From positions 1-64,000 of the forward strand of contig CAZPGY010000013.1 of the NCBI GenBank assembly GCA_964586655.1: a DNA stretch of 64,000 bases, read 5' to 3'. Both the position numbers and the translations under genes were made by a program. This document shows, one piece after another, positions 25,402-34,294 of the stretch (positions are counted from its first letter, which is position 1; each line of letters begins with the position of its first letter). Source of the DNA: JAJYSO01 sp964586655 (lineage in GTDB: Bacteria > Bacteroidota > Bacteroidia > Flavobacteriales > Flavobacteriaceae). The notes under the pieces are model-generated. The model searched no databases. It saw only the letters and a program-made list of their open reading frames with translations, and was not told the DNA's origin.

Positions 25402-27096
25402 TTATTCTATTAAATTTACAAATAATCCGTCTGCTGTTTTTTCAACAGCGGCCAATTCTTTTTTACGCAATCCTTTTAAGCCTTTGTCCCATTTTTTGTT
25501 GCTGAGCCCGGAGGCTGATTTTAAGTCTTTTAATTCAAAAGAACCTTGAGGTTTTAGCAATTCCAGAATGGCTTTCTCGGCCTTAGTCAATTCTATTTTC
25601 TTTTCTTCCGGTTTCATTTGTGGGAAAAACAAGACCTCTTGGATAGAGGATTTGTTGGTTAAAAACATAACCAACCGATCCATGCCAATTCCTAAACCGG
25701 AAGTGGGGGGCATGCCGTATTCCAAGGCTCGGAGAAAATCTTGATCAATAAACTGGCTGGCTTCATCGTCTCCGCGTTCAGACAGTCGCAATTGATCTTC
25801 AAAACGCTCTCGTTGATCGATGGGGTCATTGAGTTCAGAATAAGCATTGGCAATTTCCTTGCCGCAGACCATGAGTTCAAAGCGCTCCGTTAATTCAGGA
25901 TGATCACGATGTTTTTTGGTCAGCGGGCTCATCTCGATAGGGTAGTCGGTTATAAAAGTAGGCTGGATAAAGTGGCCTTCACACTTTTCTCCAAAGATTT
26001 CGTCAATAAGTTTGCCTTTTCCCATGGTGTCATCTACTTCCAATTCCATTTCTTTTGCCGCTTGACGAATTTCAGCCTCCGATTTTCCGGTGATGTCAAA
26101 ACCGGTATATTGCTTAATGGCATCGGTCATGGTAATGCGCTTATAGGGCGCTTTAAAATCGATCTCATGCTCTTCAAAAACAGCTTTTGTACTACCGTTA
26201 ACGGCTTTGGCACAATGTTCGAGCAGCTTTTCCACAAACTCCATCATCCAGTGATAATCTTTATAGGCCACGTAAATCTCCATGGCCGTAAATTCCGGAT
26301 TATGGGTGCGGTCCATTCCCTCGTTGCGGAAGCTCTTGGCAAACTCATAAACCCCGTCAAATCCTCCTACAATAAGTCGCTTGAGATATAGTTCATTGGC
26401 GATTCGTAAATAAAGGGGGATGTCAAGTGTATTGTGATAACTCTCAAAAGGCTTGGCTGCTGCTCCACCCGGAATGGGTTGTAATATGGGGGTTTCAACC
26501 TCAAAATAACCATAATCATTAAAAAACTCGCGCATGGCATTGAAGAGCCGCGTACGTTTTTTAAAAACCTCCTTGACTTCCGGATTGACCGCCAAATCGG
26601 CATAACGCTGACGATAACGCAGCTCGGGGTCGTTGAATTTGTCAAATTCGTTTCCTTCTTTGTCTTTCTTAGGTAGAGGCAGGGGTTTTAAGGATTTGCT
26701 GAGCAGTTTAAAATGCTGTACCTTAACGGTTATTTCACCTACTTTGGTGGTAAAGAGCTCGCCTTCAATACCGATAAAATCACCGATATCTAACAGCTTT
26801 TTATACACCTTGTTGTAGCGGCTTTTGTCTTCACCGGTACAGATTTCGTCTCGATTAAAATATACCTGAATTCGCCCTTCTGAATCCTGTAACTCCGCAA
26901 AGGAGGCCTTTCCTTGAATACGTCTCGACATAAGACGACCGGCAATCTTGACTTGTTTCCCTTCCTTGTATTGGGCTTTGATTTCCTTTGAAGTAATACT
27001 TACCGGATATCCCTCAGCAGGGTAGGGATTGATTCCTAATTCTCTTAGGTTTTTCAGTTTTTCTCTTCGAATCTGTTCTTGTTCGGAAAGTTGCAT
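25402..27096 (-). CDS. lysS: Lysyl-tRNA synthetase, class II
   Basis: This 564-residue enzyme has an OB-fold anticodon-binding domain at about 45-145 (VKIAGRLMSRRIQGKASFAE, LQDSEGRIQVYF) and a class II core with RYRQRYADLAVNPEVKEVF, FLTNKSS and the motif 3 region SGLGIGMDRLVMFLT. The family core ends near residue 500. An extra ~65-residue C-terminal module (AILELLKPQGSFELKDLKSA, then SNKKWDKGLKGLRKKEL) looks like a winged helix and is the extension I associate with Bacteroidota LysRS. It starts at an ATG preceded by a TAAATTTG -7 box. Confidence 0.97.
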   Translation of the reverse strand: MQLSEQEQIRREKLKNLRELGINPYPAEGYPVSITSKEIKAQYKEGKQVKIAGRLMSRRIQGKASFAELQDSEGRIQVYFNRDEICTGEDKSRYNKVYKKLLDIGDFIGIEGELFTTKVGEITVKVQHFKLLSKSLKPLPLPKKDKEGNEFDKFNDPELRYRQRYADLAVNPEVKEVFKKRTRLFNAMREFFNDYGYFEVETPILQPIPGGAAAKPFESYHNTLDIPLYLRIANELYLKRLIVGGFDGVYEFAKSFRNEGMDRTHNPEFTAMEIYVAYKDYHWMMEFVEKLLEHCAKAVNGSTKAVFEEHEIDFKAPYKRITMTDAIKQYTGFDITGKSEAEIRQAAKEMELEVDDTMGKGKLIDEIFGEKCEGHFIQPTFITDYPIEMSPLTKKHRDHPELTERFELMVCGKEIANAYSELNDPIDQRERFEDQLRLSERGDDEASQFIDQDFLRALEYGMPPTSGLGIGMDRLVMFLTNKSSIQEVLFFPQMKPEEKKIELTKAEKAILELLKPQGSFELKDLKSASGLSNKKWDKGLKGLRKKELAAVEKTADGLFVNLIE

Positions 27097-27121
27097 AGCG
27101 GTCGTTTAAAAAATAAGTCGA

Positions 27122-27153
27122 CAAATTTACGGATATTGAAGCAAGTAATCAAC
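27122..27153 (-). promoter_or_regulatory. Probable lysS promoter
   Basis: On the minus strand TAAATTTG (27129-27122) matches TAnnTTTG, and a GTTG lies 20 bases upstream at the -33 position (27153-27150). The start codon is 26 bases downstream. Confidence 0.55.
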
Positions 27154-27280
27154 CCAATTTTGAGTTTAACCACCGGTATTATTTCGGAATCGGCATAAAA
27201 GTCAGTCGATCACAAAAATATAGGGAAATAGAGAGCGCCTTTGAAGTCGTATCACAGGTGAAGAACGACTTGTTTTTTGT
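27154..27280. other. Spacer between lysS and lipB
   Basis: The divergent lysS-lipB gap (27097-27431) is 335 bases. It holds the lysS promoter, a family 1 mini-repeat (27281-27345) and the lipB -7 box. In the remaining bases I see no gene or structured element. Confidence 0.5.
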
Positions 27281-27345
27281 AATACCAAAGTGATTAGGAG
27301 TTTAGGCGTAAATATTGGATTAATTAATATTTCATTTTGGTATAA
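27281..27345. repeat. Miniature family 1 palindromic element
   Basis: The 65-bp element has ends AATACCAAAGTGA and TCATTTTGGTATAA, inverted repeats with one mismatch over 12 bases. Its centre, ATTGGATTAATTAATA, echoes the family 1 copies at 15715 and 33656. Confidence 0.65.
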
Positions 27346-27408
27346 AGTCAACACTGAAAGTTCTACAAATATTCGGGAGTAACCCGATTCTATACCTACT
27401 TCAAATTG

Positions 27409-27416
27409 TATATTTG
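27409..27416 (+). promoter_or_regulatory. -7 box of lipB
   Basis: TATATTTG matches the Bacteroidota -7 consensus and lies 15 bases before the lipB ATG. No TTTG is present at the -33 position, so the promoter is only half supported. Confidence 0.45.
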
Positions 27417-27431
27417 TACGCATAATTTGAA

Positions 27432-28142
27432 ATGCTGATGAAAAATAAAAAGGTAGCGCTTCGCGAATTGGGATATCAAGATTATCAAACAGCTTGGGAT
27501 GAGCAGGAACATATTTTTAAAGATATCTTGACACTTAAAAAGAAGAATTACAAAACAGAAAACAAAGAAAAAACCCCCAACTACCTCTTGTTTGTCGAGC
27601 ATCCCCATGTTTATACTTTAGGGAAAAGTGGCGATATCAATCACTTGTTGTTATCAGCGGATAAACTGGCAACGATAGATGCTAAATTTTATAAAATCAA
27701 TAGAGGCGGCGATATTACATATCACGGCCCGGGTCAAGTTGTGGGCTATCCCATTTTGGATCTGGAAAATTTCTTTACAGATATTCATAAGTACATGCGC
27801 TGCCTGGAAGAAGTAGTGATCAGGACATTGGCAGATTACGGGCTTAAAGCAGAACGGAGCGAAGGAGAAACCGGAGTTTGGTTGGATGTGGGCACACCCT
27901 TTGCCCGGAAAATATGCGCCATGGGCGTGCGTGCCAGTCGCTGGGTTACCATGCATGGGTTTGCACTCAATGTCAATACAGATTTAGGGTATTTTGATCA
28001 TATCATTCCCTGTGGAATTGAAGGAAAATCTGTGGCCTCCCTCAATATTGAATTGGCCCGTAAACAGGTAGATGAGACAGAGGTTAAAGCAAAATTGATC
28101 ACCCATTTTGCCGATGTTTTTCAGGCTGAGATTATGCGTTAA
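27432..28142 (+). CDS. lipB: Lipoyl(octanoyl) transferase
   Basis: This 236-residue enzyme transfers octanoate from acyl carrier protein to lipoyl domains of 2-oxoacid dehydrogenases and the glycine cleavage system, the first step of lipoate synthesis. The BPL/LPL-fold signatures are complete: FVEHPHVYTLGKSG, RGGDITYHGPGQVVGYPI, GVWLDVGTPFARKICAMGVR, and the catalytic Cys and Lys in HIIPCGIEGKSVASL. A Met three codons from the first ATG could also start the protein. It is a single gene between two intergenic repeats. Confidence 0.97.
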   Translation: MLMKNKKVALRELGYQDYQTAWDEQEHIFKDILTLKKKNYKTENKEKTPNYLLFVEHPHVYTLGKSGDINHLLLSADKLATIDAKFYKINRGGDITYHGPGQVVGYPILDLENFFTDIHKYMRCLEEVVIRTLADYGLKAERSEGETGVWLDVGTPFARKICAMGVRASRWVTMHGFALNVNTDLGYFDHIIPCGIEGKSVASLNIELARKQVDETEVKAKLITHFADVFQAEIMR

Positions 28143-28146
28143 TTTT

Positions 28147-28326
28147 CTTTCAAGGCAAAAATCCTGCCTCGTCGGCAGACACAGGCACAGCCATAGCTAT
28201 AGCTATGACGAGCATTTAGCCTGTATTGAGCATCTCGACTTCGCTCGATAACCACGAAGTCGAAATGCAGAGATTTGTAATTTTAACAGGAAGATTCCTC
28301 TGTTTTTAATGTCATTTCCGTATTAA
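28147..28326. repeat. MITE-like palindromic repeat, family 1
   Basis: It starts just after the lipB stop with the shared core CCTGCCTCGTCGGCAGACAC, continues with nested palindromes (ACTTCGCTCGATAACCACGA with flanking arms) and ends ATGTCATTTCCGTATTA. Its left terminus is missing relative to the copy at 33849-34087, to which it is otherwise almost identical over roughly 150 bases. Confidence 0.75.
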
Positions 28327-28416
28327 CGCCCCGCAGACGCTCATTTGGGGTCAGTGAATAACAACACCTGGTTGCTTAATTTGCTTAAATCTCTTATTTT
28401 TGGCGGAGCGGATATA

Positions 28417-28487
28417 GCGTTCATTTAAACTTGCTTTAAGATGAAATGTTTTTTGTTTCAATTTTAAAAGTATAAATGACTTCATAC
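28417..28487. repeat. MITE-like repeat, family 2, short copy
   Basis: GTTCATTTAAACTT at the left and AAAAGTATAAATGACTT at the right are inverted relatives of the 25056-25217 ends, here only about 70 bp apart. It lies just upstream of the small lipoprotein gene. Confidence 0.5.
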
Positions 28488-28524
28488 TGCCGAAATACAT
28501 TAAAAACCTTATAATATAAACACC

Positions 28525-28953
28525 ATGAAAAGAATAATTGCCCTTGTAATATTGATGGGATTGATAAGTATGGGCTGTCAAAAGGGAAAGAAAAAAGACG
28601 CGGCGACAGAACAAACGACAAAAACCCATTTGCAACTCAATCAAGAAGAAAAATGGGAAGCCAATAAGGAGACCACTGACGGGGTGTTAAAGATGGAGGC
28701 TATCTTGTCTTATCGCCCTATGAAAACTCTCGAAGATTATCATAAGGTTGGTGCACTTCTCCTTGAAGTCAAGAATTATATCATTCAAAAATGCACCATG
28801 GAAGGGGCGGCTCATGATAACCTGCATAAATGGCTCTACCCACTGATTGAGGATATCGAAAAACTTACCGAGGCCCAGTCAATTGAACAGGCTGATCAGA
28901 CCGTTGAGGCGATCAAGGACCAACTCAAATTATATCATCAATACTTCAAATAA
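28525..28953 (+). CDS. Small lipoprotein of unknown function
   Basis: This 142-residue protein has a lipoprotein signal ending LISMGC (Cys18). The mature part is helical and charged, with YRPMKTLEDYHKVGALLLEV and a LHKWLYPLIEDIEKLTEAQS segment, and no catalytic motif. I recognise no family. It probably sits in the envelope as a small helical bundle. It is followed 44 bases later by the CoA-transferase gene on the same strand, which may be transcribed with it. Confidence 0.8.
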   Translation: MKRIIALVILMGLISMGCQKGKKKDAATEQTTKTHLQLNQEEKWEANKETTDGVLKMEAILSYRPMKTLEDYHKVGALLLEVKNYIIQKCTMEGAAHDNLHKWLYPLIEDIEKLTEAQSIEQADQTVEAIKDQLKLYHQYFK

Positions 28954-28997
28954 AACTTGAAATCAAATTGAATTGCCCATCATTTAAATTGTAATTA

Positions 28998-30065
28998 TTG
29001 GTATTTAGCAATCTAAAAATAATAGACCTGTCCACGGTGCTCGCCGGCCCTTCAGTAGGGACTTTCTTTGCAGAATTGGGGGCTGAAGTGATTAAAGTTG
29101 AGAGCCCTAATCATCCCGATATCACCCGTTCTTGGCGATTGCCTTCTGAAGACAAAAGGCTTCCGGTTTCGGCCTATTTTTCCAGTGTCAATTATAAAAA
29201 GAAATTTTGGTCTTTGGATTTGACGCATTCAGGCGATCGGCAGCAATTGCTCGATTCTGTGCAGTCGGCCGATCTTGTTTTGATGAATTTTAAGCGCGGA
29301 GATCAGGAAAAATTCGGACTTACCGATGATGTTTTGTATCAGCATAATTCAGCATTAATCATTGGGAAAATAAACGGATTTGGCGCCGAGAGTGATCGCG
29401 TGGCCTATGATTTGGTGCTTCAAGCAGAAAGTGGCATCATGTCGATGAATGGAACTCCGAAAAGCGGCCCGGTAAAAATGCCTATCGCTTTTATAGATGT
29501 GTTGGCGGCACATCACCTCAAAGAAGGTATTTTGATTGAACTGTTGAAAAGAGAACAAAGCGATGTTTATAATGGAAAGACCATCACGATATCGCTGTAT
29601 GATGCAGCAGTGAGTTCTTTGGTTAATCAGGCAGCCAATTATTTAATGGCCAATCATGTGCCACAGCGAATAGGGTCTCTTCACCCTAATATTGCGCCTT
29701 ATGGCGAGCTGTTTAAAACGGCAGATCATAGAACCATTACCTTTGCTATCGGCAGTAATCAACACTTTGAAAAACTCTGTACTTTTTTGGAACAGCCGGA
29801 GTTGTTACAACAAAATAAATTCTCTTCGGTTCAGGCTCGTGTGGAACATCGAAAAGAATTATTTGAGATACTTTCTCCGCAGATTCGAGCCAGAAAAGCC
29901 GATTTTATCCTGGATGCCATGAGGAAACAATTTGTTCCTTGTGGAGAAGTCAAGGATCTTGAAGCTGTTTTTTCGACCCGCCGTGCGCAAAACTTGGTGA
30001 GAGAGGAAGTGATTGAAGGGCAATCCACCAAAAGGGTTACGAGCATCGCTTTTAAAACGGAATAG
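28998..30065 (+). CDS. CaiB/BaiF family (type III) CoA-transferase
   Basis: This 355-residue protein has the family N-terminus (NLKIIDLSTVLAGPSVGTFF, AELGAEVIKVESP) and the catalytic Asp167 in MPIAFIDVLAAHHL, the residue that forms the acyl intermediate in formyl-CoA transferase. It has SLHPNIAPYGELFKT further on. No ATG lies upstream of the conserved region; a TTG at 28998 gives the best start. Family members move CoA between carboxylic acids. The neighbours do not reveal the substrate. Confidence 0.9.
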   Translation: MVFSNLKIIDLSTVLAGPSVGTFFAELGAEVIKVESPNHPDITRSWRLPSEDKRLPVSAYFSSVNYKKKFWSLDLTHSGDRQQLLDSVQSADLVLMNFKRGDQEKFGLTDDVLYQHNSALIIGKINGFGAESDRVAYDLVLQAESGIMSMNGTPKSGPVKMPIAFIDVLAAHHLKEGILIELLKREQSDVYNGKTITISLYDAAVSSLVNQAANYLMANHVPQRIGSLHPNIAPYGELFKTADHRTITFAIGSNQHFEKLCTFLEQPELLQQNKFSSVQARVEHRKELFEILSPQIRARKADFILDAMRKQFVPCGEVKDLEAVFSTRRAQNLVREEVIEGQSTKRVTSIAFKTE

Positions 30066-30207
30066 CTTGGTTTTTATAGCATTCTAACCGCTCCCTGCAA
30101 ATCACTCTAATCCACAAAGGTTGCCGTGTGGATAATGATCTTTTATATTAAAAATCTACAGGTTGTACCAATTTGTGTTAGTCCGATTTATTCTATAAAT
30201 ATTTGGA

Positions 30208-31482
30208 TTATAAAGCCGGCAATAATTTAGAACGGACTTCCCCAAAACCAATCCTGACCTTTTCGTTTTTGGCATGTCCGCGCATGATGATGGTATCGTG
30301 GTCTTTAATGAAACGACGCCGGCTTCCATCTTCCAATTGAATTGGGTTTTCGCCATTCCAAGTCAGTTCCAACAAGGAACCAAAACTATCTTTTTTTACC
30401 CCGGAGATGGTGCCGCTTCCCATCATGTCTCCGCTGTTCACCGGACAGCCATTGACGGTTTGGTGTGCCAATTGCTGACTGATATTCCAATACAAGTATT
30501 TAAAATTTGAAGTGGCCAAGTGATTTTCTTTTCCCCCTTCCGGTTGCAAGGCTACTTCCAATTGAATATCAAAAGCTCGTTTGCCTTGAGATTGCAGGTA
30601 GGGGAGTTGTTCTTTTTCGGGTTGAGGACCGTGGCAGCGAAAAGGTTCTAAGGCATCCAAGGTAACGATCCACGGAGAGATGCTGGACGCAAAACTTTTT
30701 CCCAAAAAAGGCCCCAGGGGAACATATTCCCATCGCTGAATATCGCGGGCACTCCAATCGTTAAACAAAACCATTCCAAAAATGTGTTCTTCGGCTTTTT
30801 CAATGGGAACAGGCGTTCCCATATCATTGGCCTTACTTGTAATAAAGGCGGTTTCCAGTTCAAAATCTATATTTTTAGAAGGGGCAAAAATCGGTTTGTC
30901 TGCTCCTTTGGGCATTTGCTGTCCTTGTGGTCGACGAACCGGAACCCCGCTGGGGATAATGGAAGAACTCCTCCCGTGATAGGCCACCGGCATGTGTAGC
31001 CAGTTGGGCTTTAAGGCATTTTCAGGGCCTCTAAACATTTTCCCTACGTTCATGGCGTGTTCCTTGCTGGAATAAAAATCGGTGTAATCGCCTACACGTA
31101 CCGGTAATTGCATGCTTACCGTATCAATGGGATGTATAATTTGTTGACGGTGCGATTTGTTGTGTTGTAGAACCTTGTGATTTTGGTCAAAAATTTCAAC
31201 AATCCGTTGGCGCACCAATCGCCAGGTCTTTTGTCCTTGATCGATAAACGCATTCATCTCAGATTGAGCAAAAATATCCTCGGGTAGAGAAATCCCCTTA
31301 AAATACCCCAAGTTCTGTAAGGAAGCTAAATCGATGGCATAATTGCCAATTCGCGTTCCCACGACAGGGCGCTTTCTCGGCGTCAAAAAAACGCCAAAAG
31401 GAATATTTTGTATTGGGAAATCAGTATCTTTGGCAACCTGTAGCCAGGTTTTTCGTTGCGGATCGTTTGCGTCTAAACTCAT
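30208..31482 (-). CDS. fahA: Fumarylacetoacetase
   Basis: This 424-residue enzyme is read from ATG 31482 (MSLDANDPQRKTW); a TTG nine codons upstream is less likely. It hydrolyses fumarylacetoacetate to fumarate and acetoacetate, the last step of tyrosine degradation. The signature regions are complete: GVFLTPRKRPVVGTRIG, VGDYTDFYSSKEHAMNVGKM, PVAYHGRSSSIIPSG, DFELETAFI with its metal-binding Glu residues, LFNDWSARDIQRWEY, and the closing GSGTISGVKKDSFGS. It is a single leftward gene; other genes of the pathway are not in the window. Confidence 0.96.
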   Translation of the reverse strand: MSLDANDPQRKTWLQVAKDTDFPIQNIPFGVFLTPRKRPVVGTRIGNYAIDLASLQNLGYFKGISLPEDIFAQSEMNAFIDQGQKTWRLVRQRIVEIFDQNHKVLQHNKSHRQQIIHPIDTVSMQLPVRVGDYTDFYSSKEHAMNVGKMFRGPENALKPNWLHMPVAYHGRSSSIIPSGVPVRRPQGQQMPKGADKPIFAPSKNIDFELETAFITSKANDMGTPVPIEKAEEHIFGMVLFNDWSARDIQRWEYVPLGPFLGKSFASSISPWIVTLDALEPFRCHGPQPEKEQLPYLQSQGKRAFDIQLEVALQPEGGKENHLATSNFKYLYWNISQQLAHQTVNGCPVNSGDMMGSGTISGVKKDSFGSLLELTWNGENPIQLEDGSRRRFIKDHDTIIMRGHAKNEKVRIGFGEVRSKLLPAL

Positions 31483-31702
31483 GCAATGGGGAATTAAAAA
31501 TTTATTCAAAAGTACATAAAAATTTTATATTGAAAATTTCACAAAAACACAATAGAAAAACTTTTTGGATTTCCCTAAAACAGATTTATAGTTTGTGTTT
31601 TTACGGCGCAGATTATAAGTTTTTACAACAGAAATATATGGCGTTTACCGACGTTTAAATGGATATTCCTTTATTTTTTAGAACTTTTTAAACTACAAAA
31701 TT

Positions 31703-32980
31703 ATGATAACAAGAGACAACCGAATTTTTGATTTGATTGCCGAAGAAAAAAAGCGACAAATAGAAGGACTGGAGCTCATCGCCAGTGAAAACTTTGTGAG
31801 TCAGCAAGTATTGGATGCCATGGGCTCGGTACTGACCAACAAATATGCAGAGGGCTATCCGGGAAAACGATATTATGGCGGTTGTGAAGTTGTGGACCAA
31901 ACCGAAAGCCTGGCCATTGATCGCGCTAAGGAATTGTTTGGTGCCGAATATGTCAATGTTCAACCCCACTCAGGGTCACAGGCCAATACAGCTGCCTATG
32001 CAGCTTGCTTGAAGCCGGGCGATAAGATATTGGGTTTTGATCTGTCGGCAGGGGGACATTTGACCCATGGTTCACCGGTTAATTTTTCGGGTAAATTATA
32101 CAATCCCGTTTTTTATGGCGTGGATAAAGAAACCGGCCGCATTGATTATGATCAATTGGCAGAAGTGGCTGAAAAAGAAAAACCCAAACTCATTATTGCC
32201 GGAGCTTCTGCTTATTCTCGCGATATTGATTATAAGCGCTTTAGGGAAGTAGCCGATGCCAATGATGCTATTTTACTGGCCGATATTGCCCATCCGGCAG
32301 GGTTGATCGCCCGAGGTTTGATTTCAGATGCTTTGCCCCATTGCCATATTGTGACCACAACAACCCATAAAACCCTTCGCGGTCCTCGGGGGGGAATGAT
32401 TATGATTGGAAAAGATTTTAGAAATCCTTTCGGGTTGAAATTTAAAAGTGGGAAATTGAAAAAAATGTCCTCCTTAATTAACAGTGCTGTTTTTCCCGGT
32501 AATCAAGGAGGGCCTTTGGAGCACGTGATAGCTGCTAAAGCGGTGGCTTTTGGCGAGGCCCTGACTGATGACTATCTCGCTTATATGAAACAGGTGCAAA
32601 AAAATGCCCAAGCCTTGGCCGGATGTTTTATAGATAAAGGATATGACGTAGTCTCTGGCGGAACCGATAACCACATGTTGCTTATTGACTTGAGAAATAA
32701 AATGGTTACCGGAAAACAAGCAGAAGACGCCTTGGTCAAAGCACATATTACGGTCAACAAAAACATGGTGCCTTTTGACAATCAATCTCCTTTTGTCACT
32801 TCCGGAATCCGTATTGGCACCCCGGCAGTAACAACCAGAGGATTGCAGGAGAAGGATATGAGTAATATTGCAGAATTTATAGACACCATAATTCAGCATA
32901 TAGAGGAGGAAGCTAAAATCATGAATGTAGGCAAAGAAGTGGTTAAAATGATGAAGGATCGCCCACTGTTTGATAATTAA
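31703..32980 (+). CDS. glyA: Serine hydroxymethyltransferase
   Basis: This 425-residue PLP enzyme interconverts serine and glycine with tetrahydrofolate and supplies one-carbon units. Conserved parts are all present: GLELIASENFVSQQVLDAMG, NKYAEGYPGKRYYGGCE, HSGSQANTAAYAA, DIAHPAGLIARGL, the PLP Lys in TTTTHKTLRGPRGG, and SPFVTSGIRIGTPAVTTRG. The length is normal. It is followed 36 bases later by the DUF2059 gene on the same strand, which may share its transcript and terminator. Confidence 0.98.
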   Translation: MITRDNRIFDLIAEEKKRQIEGLELIASENFVSQQVLDAMGSVLTNKYAEGYPGKRYYGGCEVVDQTESLAIDRAKELFGAEYVNVQPHSGSQANTAAYAACLKPGDKILGFDLSAGGHLTHGSPVNFSGKLYNPVFYGVDKETGRIDYDQLAEVAEKEKPKLIIAGASAYSRDIDYKRFREVADANDAILLADIAHPAGLIARGLISDALPHCHIVTTTTHKTLRGPRGGMIMIGKDFRNPFGLKFKSGKLKKMSSLINSAVFPGNQGGPLEHVIAAKAVAFGEALTDDYLAYMKQVQKNAQALAGCFIDKGYDVVSGGTDNHMLLIDLRNKMVTGKQAEDALVKAHITVNKNMVPFDNQSPFVTSGIRIGTPAVTTRGLQEKDMSNIAEFIDTIIQHIEEEAKIMNVGKEVVKMMKDRPLFDN

Positions 32981-33016
32981 TTCTTAATATTGCGAAGAAA
33001 TTAAAATTATGGAATT

Positions 33017-33439
33017 ATGAAAAGATTAATGTTAGTATTGGCAATGGCTCTGTTCATGGGCTATTCAGCAACGGCTCAAATTTCAGATCCAGCTTATCAA
33101 GGAAAGGTTACCAAGTTGGTAAAAATGAAAATGGATAAAGAGGATCTTTTGAATAGTGTAGTGGAGCGTTTAAAGAAATTTGGCGTTTCCATCTCAGAAG
33201 ATAAACAGAAAGATTTTCGTAAGGAAATGTCTGCCGAAATTGAAAAGTTACAAAGTAATGTAGTTTCTGTTTATTTAAAAACCTATACCAAGAAAGAAGT
33301 AGACGCCTTGCTCAATTTTTACACTTCTTCGGTAGGGCAATCCATTTTGGACAAACAATCAGAATTGGATGAAAAGAAAGGAGAATTATTTAAGGATTTC
33401 ATGAAAAAAGCCATGCCAATCGTACAAAAGTATATGTAA
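33017..33439 (+). CDS. DUF2059-like secreted protein
   Basis: This 140-residue protein has a signal peptide at about 1-22 (MALFMGYSATAQ), then an all-helical region. The DUF2059 pattern is YLKTYTKKEVDALLNFYTSS followed by VGQSILDKQSELDEKKGELF. The function of DUF2059 is unknown; it occurs as small periplasmic proteins. It may be co-transcribed with glyA and is followed by a strong terminator. Confidence 0.85.
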   Translation: MKRLMLVLAMALFMGYSATAQISDPAYQGKVTKLVKMKMDKEDLLNSVVERLKKFGVSISEDKQKDFRKEMSAEIEKLQSNVVSVYLKTYTKKEVDALLNFYTSSVGQSILDKQSELDEKKGELFKDFMKKAMPIVQKYM

Positions 33440-33505
33440 TAAATACGTTACATTTTTAGAATGAATATGAAAGTAGTGAGCAAACCTACTTTCTTTTGAA
33501 TAATA

Positions 33506-33536
33506 AAAACACCCCGCAATTGCGGGGTATTTTTAT
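33506..33536 (+). terminator. Terminator after the DUF2059 gene
   Basis: ACCCCGCAATTGCGGGGT forms a tight stem (33511-33528) flanked by an A run before and a T run after it. Confidence 0.9.
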
Positions 33537-33655
33537 TAGGGGGTTGTACAAGGCTTATTAATCTGAGCCTTTATATTTTACCTATTTATACCATTAATTC
33601 CTTGATAATCTGTAAACTATTTAATTATCCCTCAATTTGCGGTGAATTTTCAGGT

Positions 33656-33715
33656 TAATACGGAAGTGATTATTGAAATATTGGATTAATTGGTATTATT
33701 TTCCGGCTCGATTTT
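33656..33715. repeat. Partial family 1 repeat
   Basis: The first 40 bases, TAATACGGAAGTGATTATTG and onward, match the left end of the complete copy at 33849-34087. The match then fades toward TTATTTTCCGG. Confidence 0.5.
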
Positions 33716-33848
33716 CCCAAATTCTCATTCAAACCTATCCTATACTCACTCAGATGCCCTCCATGCTAATTGACATTGATTTTTTTAAAGAATGAACCCC
33801 TACTTTTCCTTTTGTTGTTTTAATTTTATGCAAAGCGATTTATGAATG

Positions 33849-34087
33849 ATACGGAAGTGATTATTGAAATAGACTAAATGTTTTGTCGTGAAAATTTCAA
33901 AGGTCAAGGCAAAAAGCCTGCCTCGTCGGCAGACACAGGTACAGGCATAGTCATAGCTATGACGAGCATTTAGCTTGTATTGAGCATCTCGACTTCGCTC
34001 GATAACCACGAAGTTGAAATGCAGAGATTTGTAATTTTTACAGGAAGATTAGTCTACTTTTAATAAGCCCAATGTCATTTCCGTATT
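33849..34087. repeat. MITE-like palindromic repeat, family 1, most complete copy
   Basis: It begins ATACGGAAGTGATTATTG and ends ATGTCATTTCCGTAT, with further inverted parts inside each end (AGACTAAA and TTAGTCT). The core shares CCTGCCTCGTCGGCAGACAC and the hairpin ACTTCGCTCGATAACCACGA with the 28147 copy. There is no coding capacity. With the partial copy it fills much of the 855-base gap between the DUF2059 gene and the next lipoprotein gene. Confidence 0.75.
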
Positions 34088-34294
34088 AGTCCAAAGATTT
34101 ACAGGGTAAATTTTAAATATCAATGCCGGACTAATTTGTAAGTCTTTTCATTATTAGCATGAGATTAGGGGAATATCCCTGACTTTGTTTTTTCAGTATT
34201 GCTATAAAATTCAGCAAAAACAGAAGAAATATTCGCTTTGTGGTGAAGTGCTGAAATTGTTTTTAAGGAGTTTAATAAATTAAAATTTATAGAG

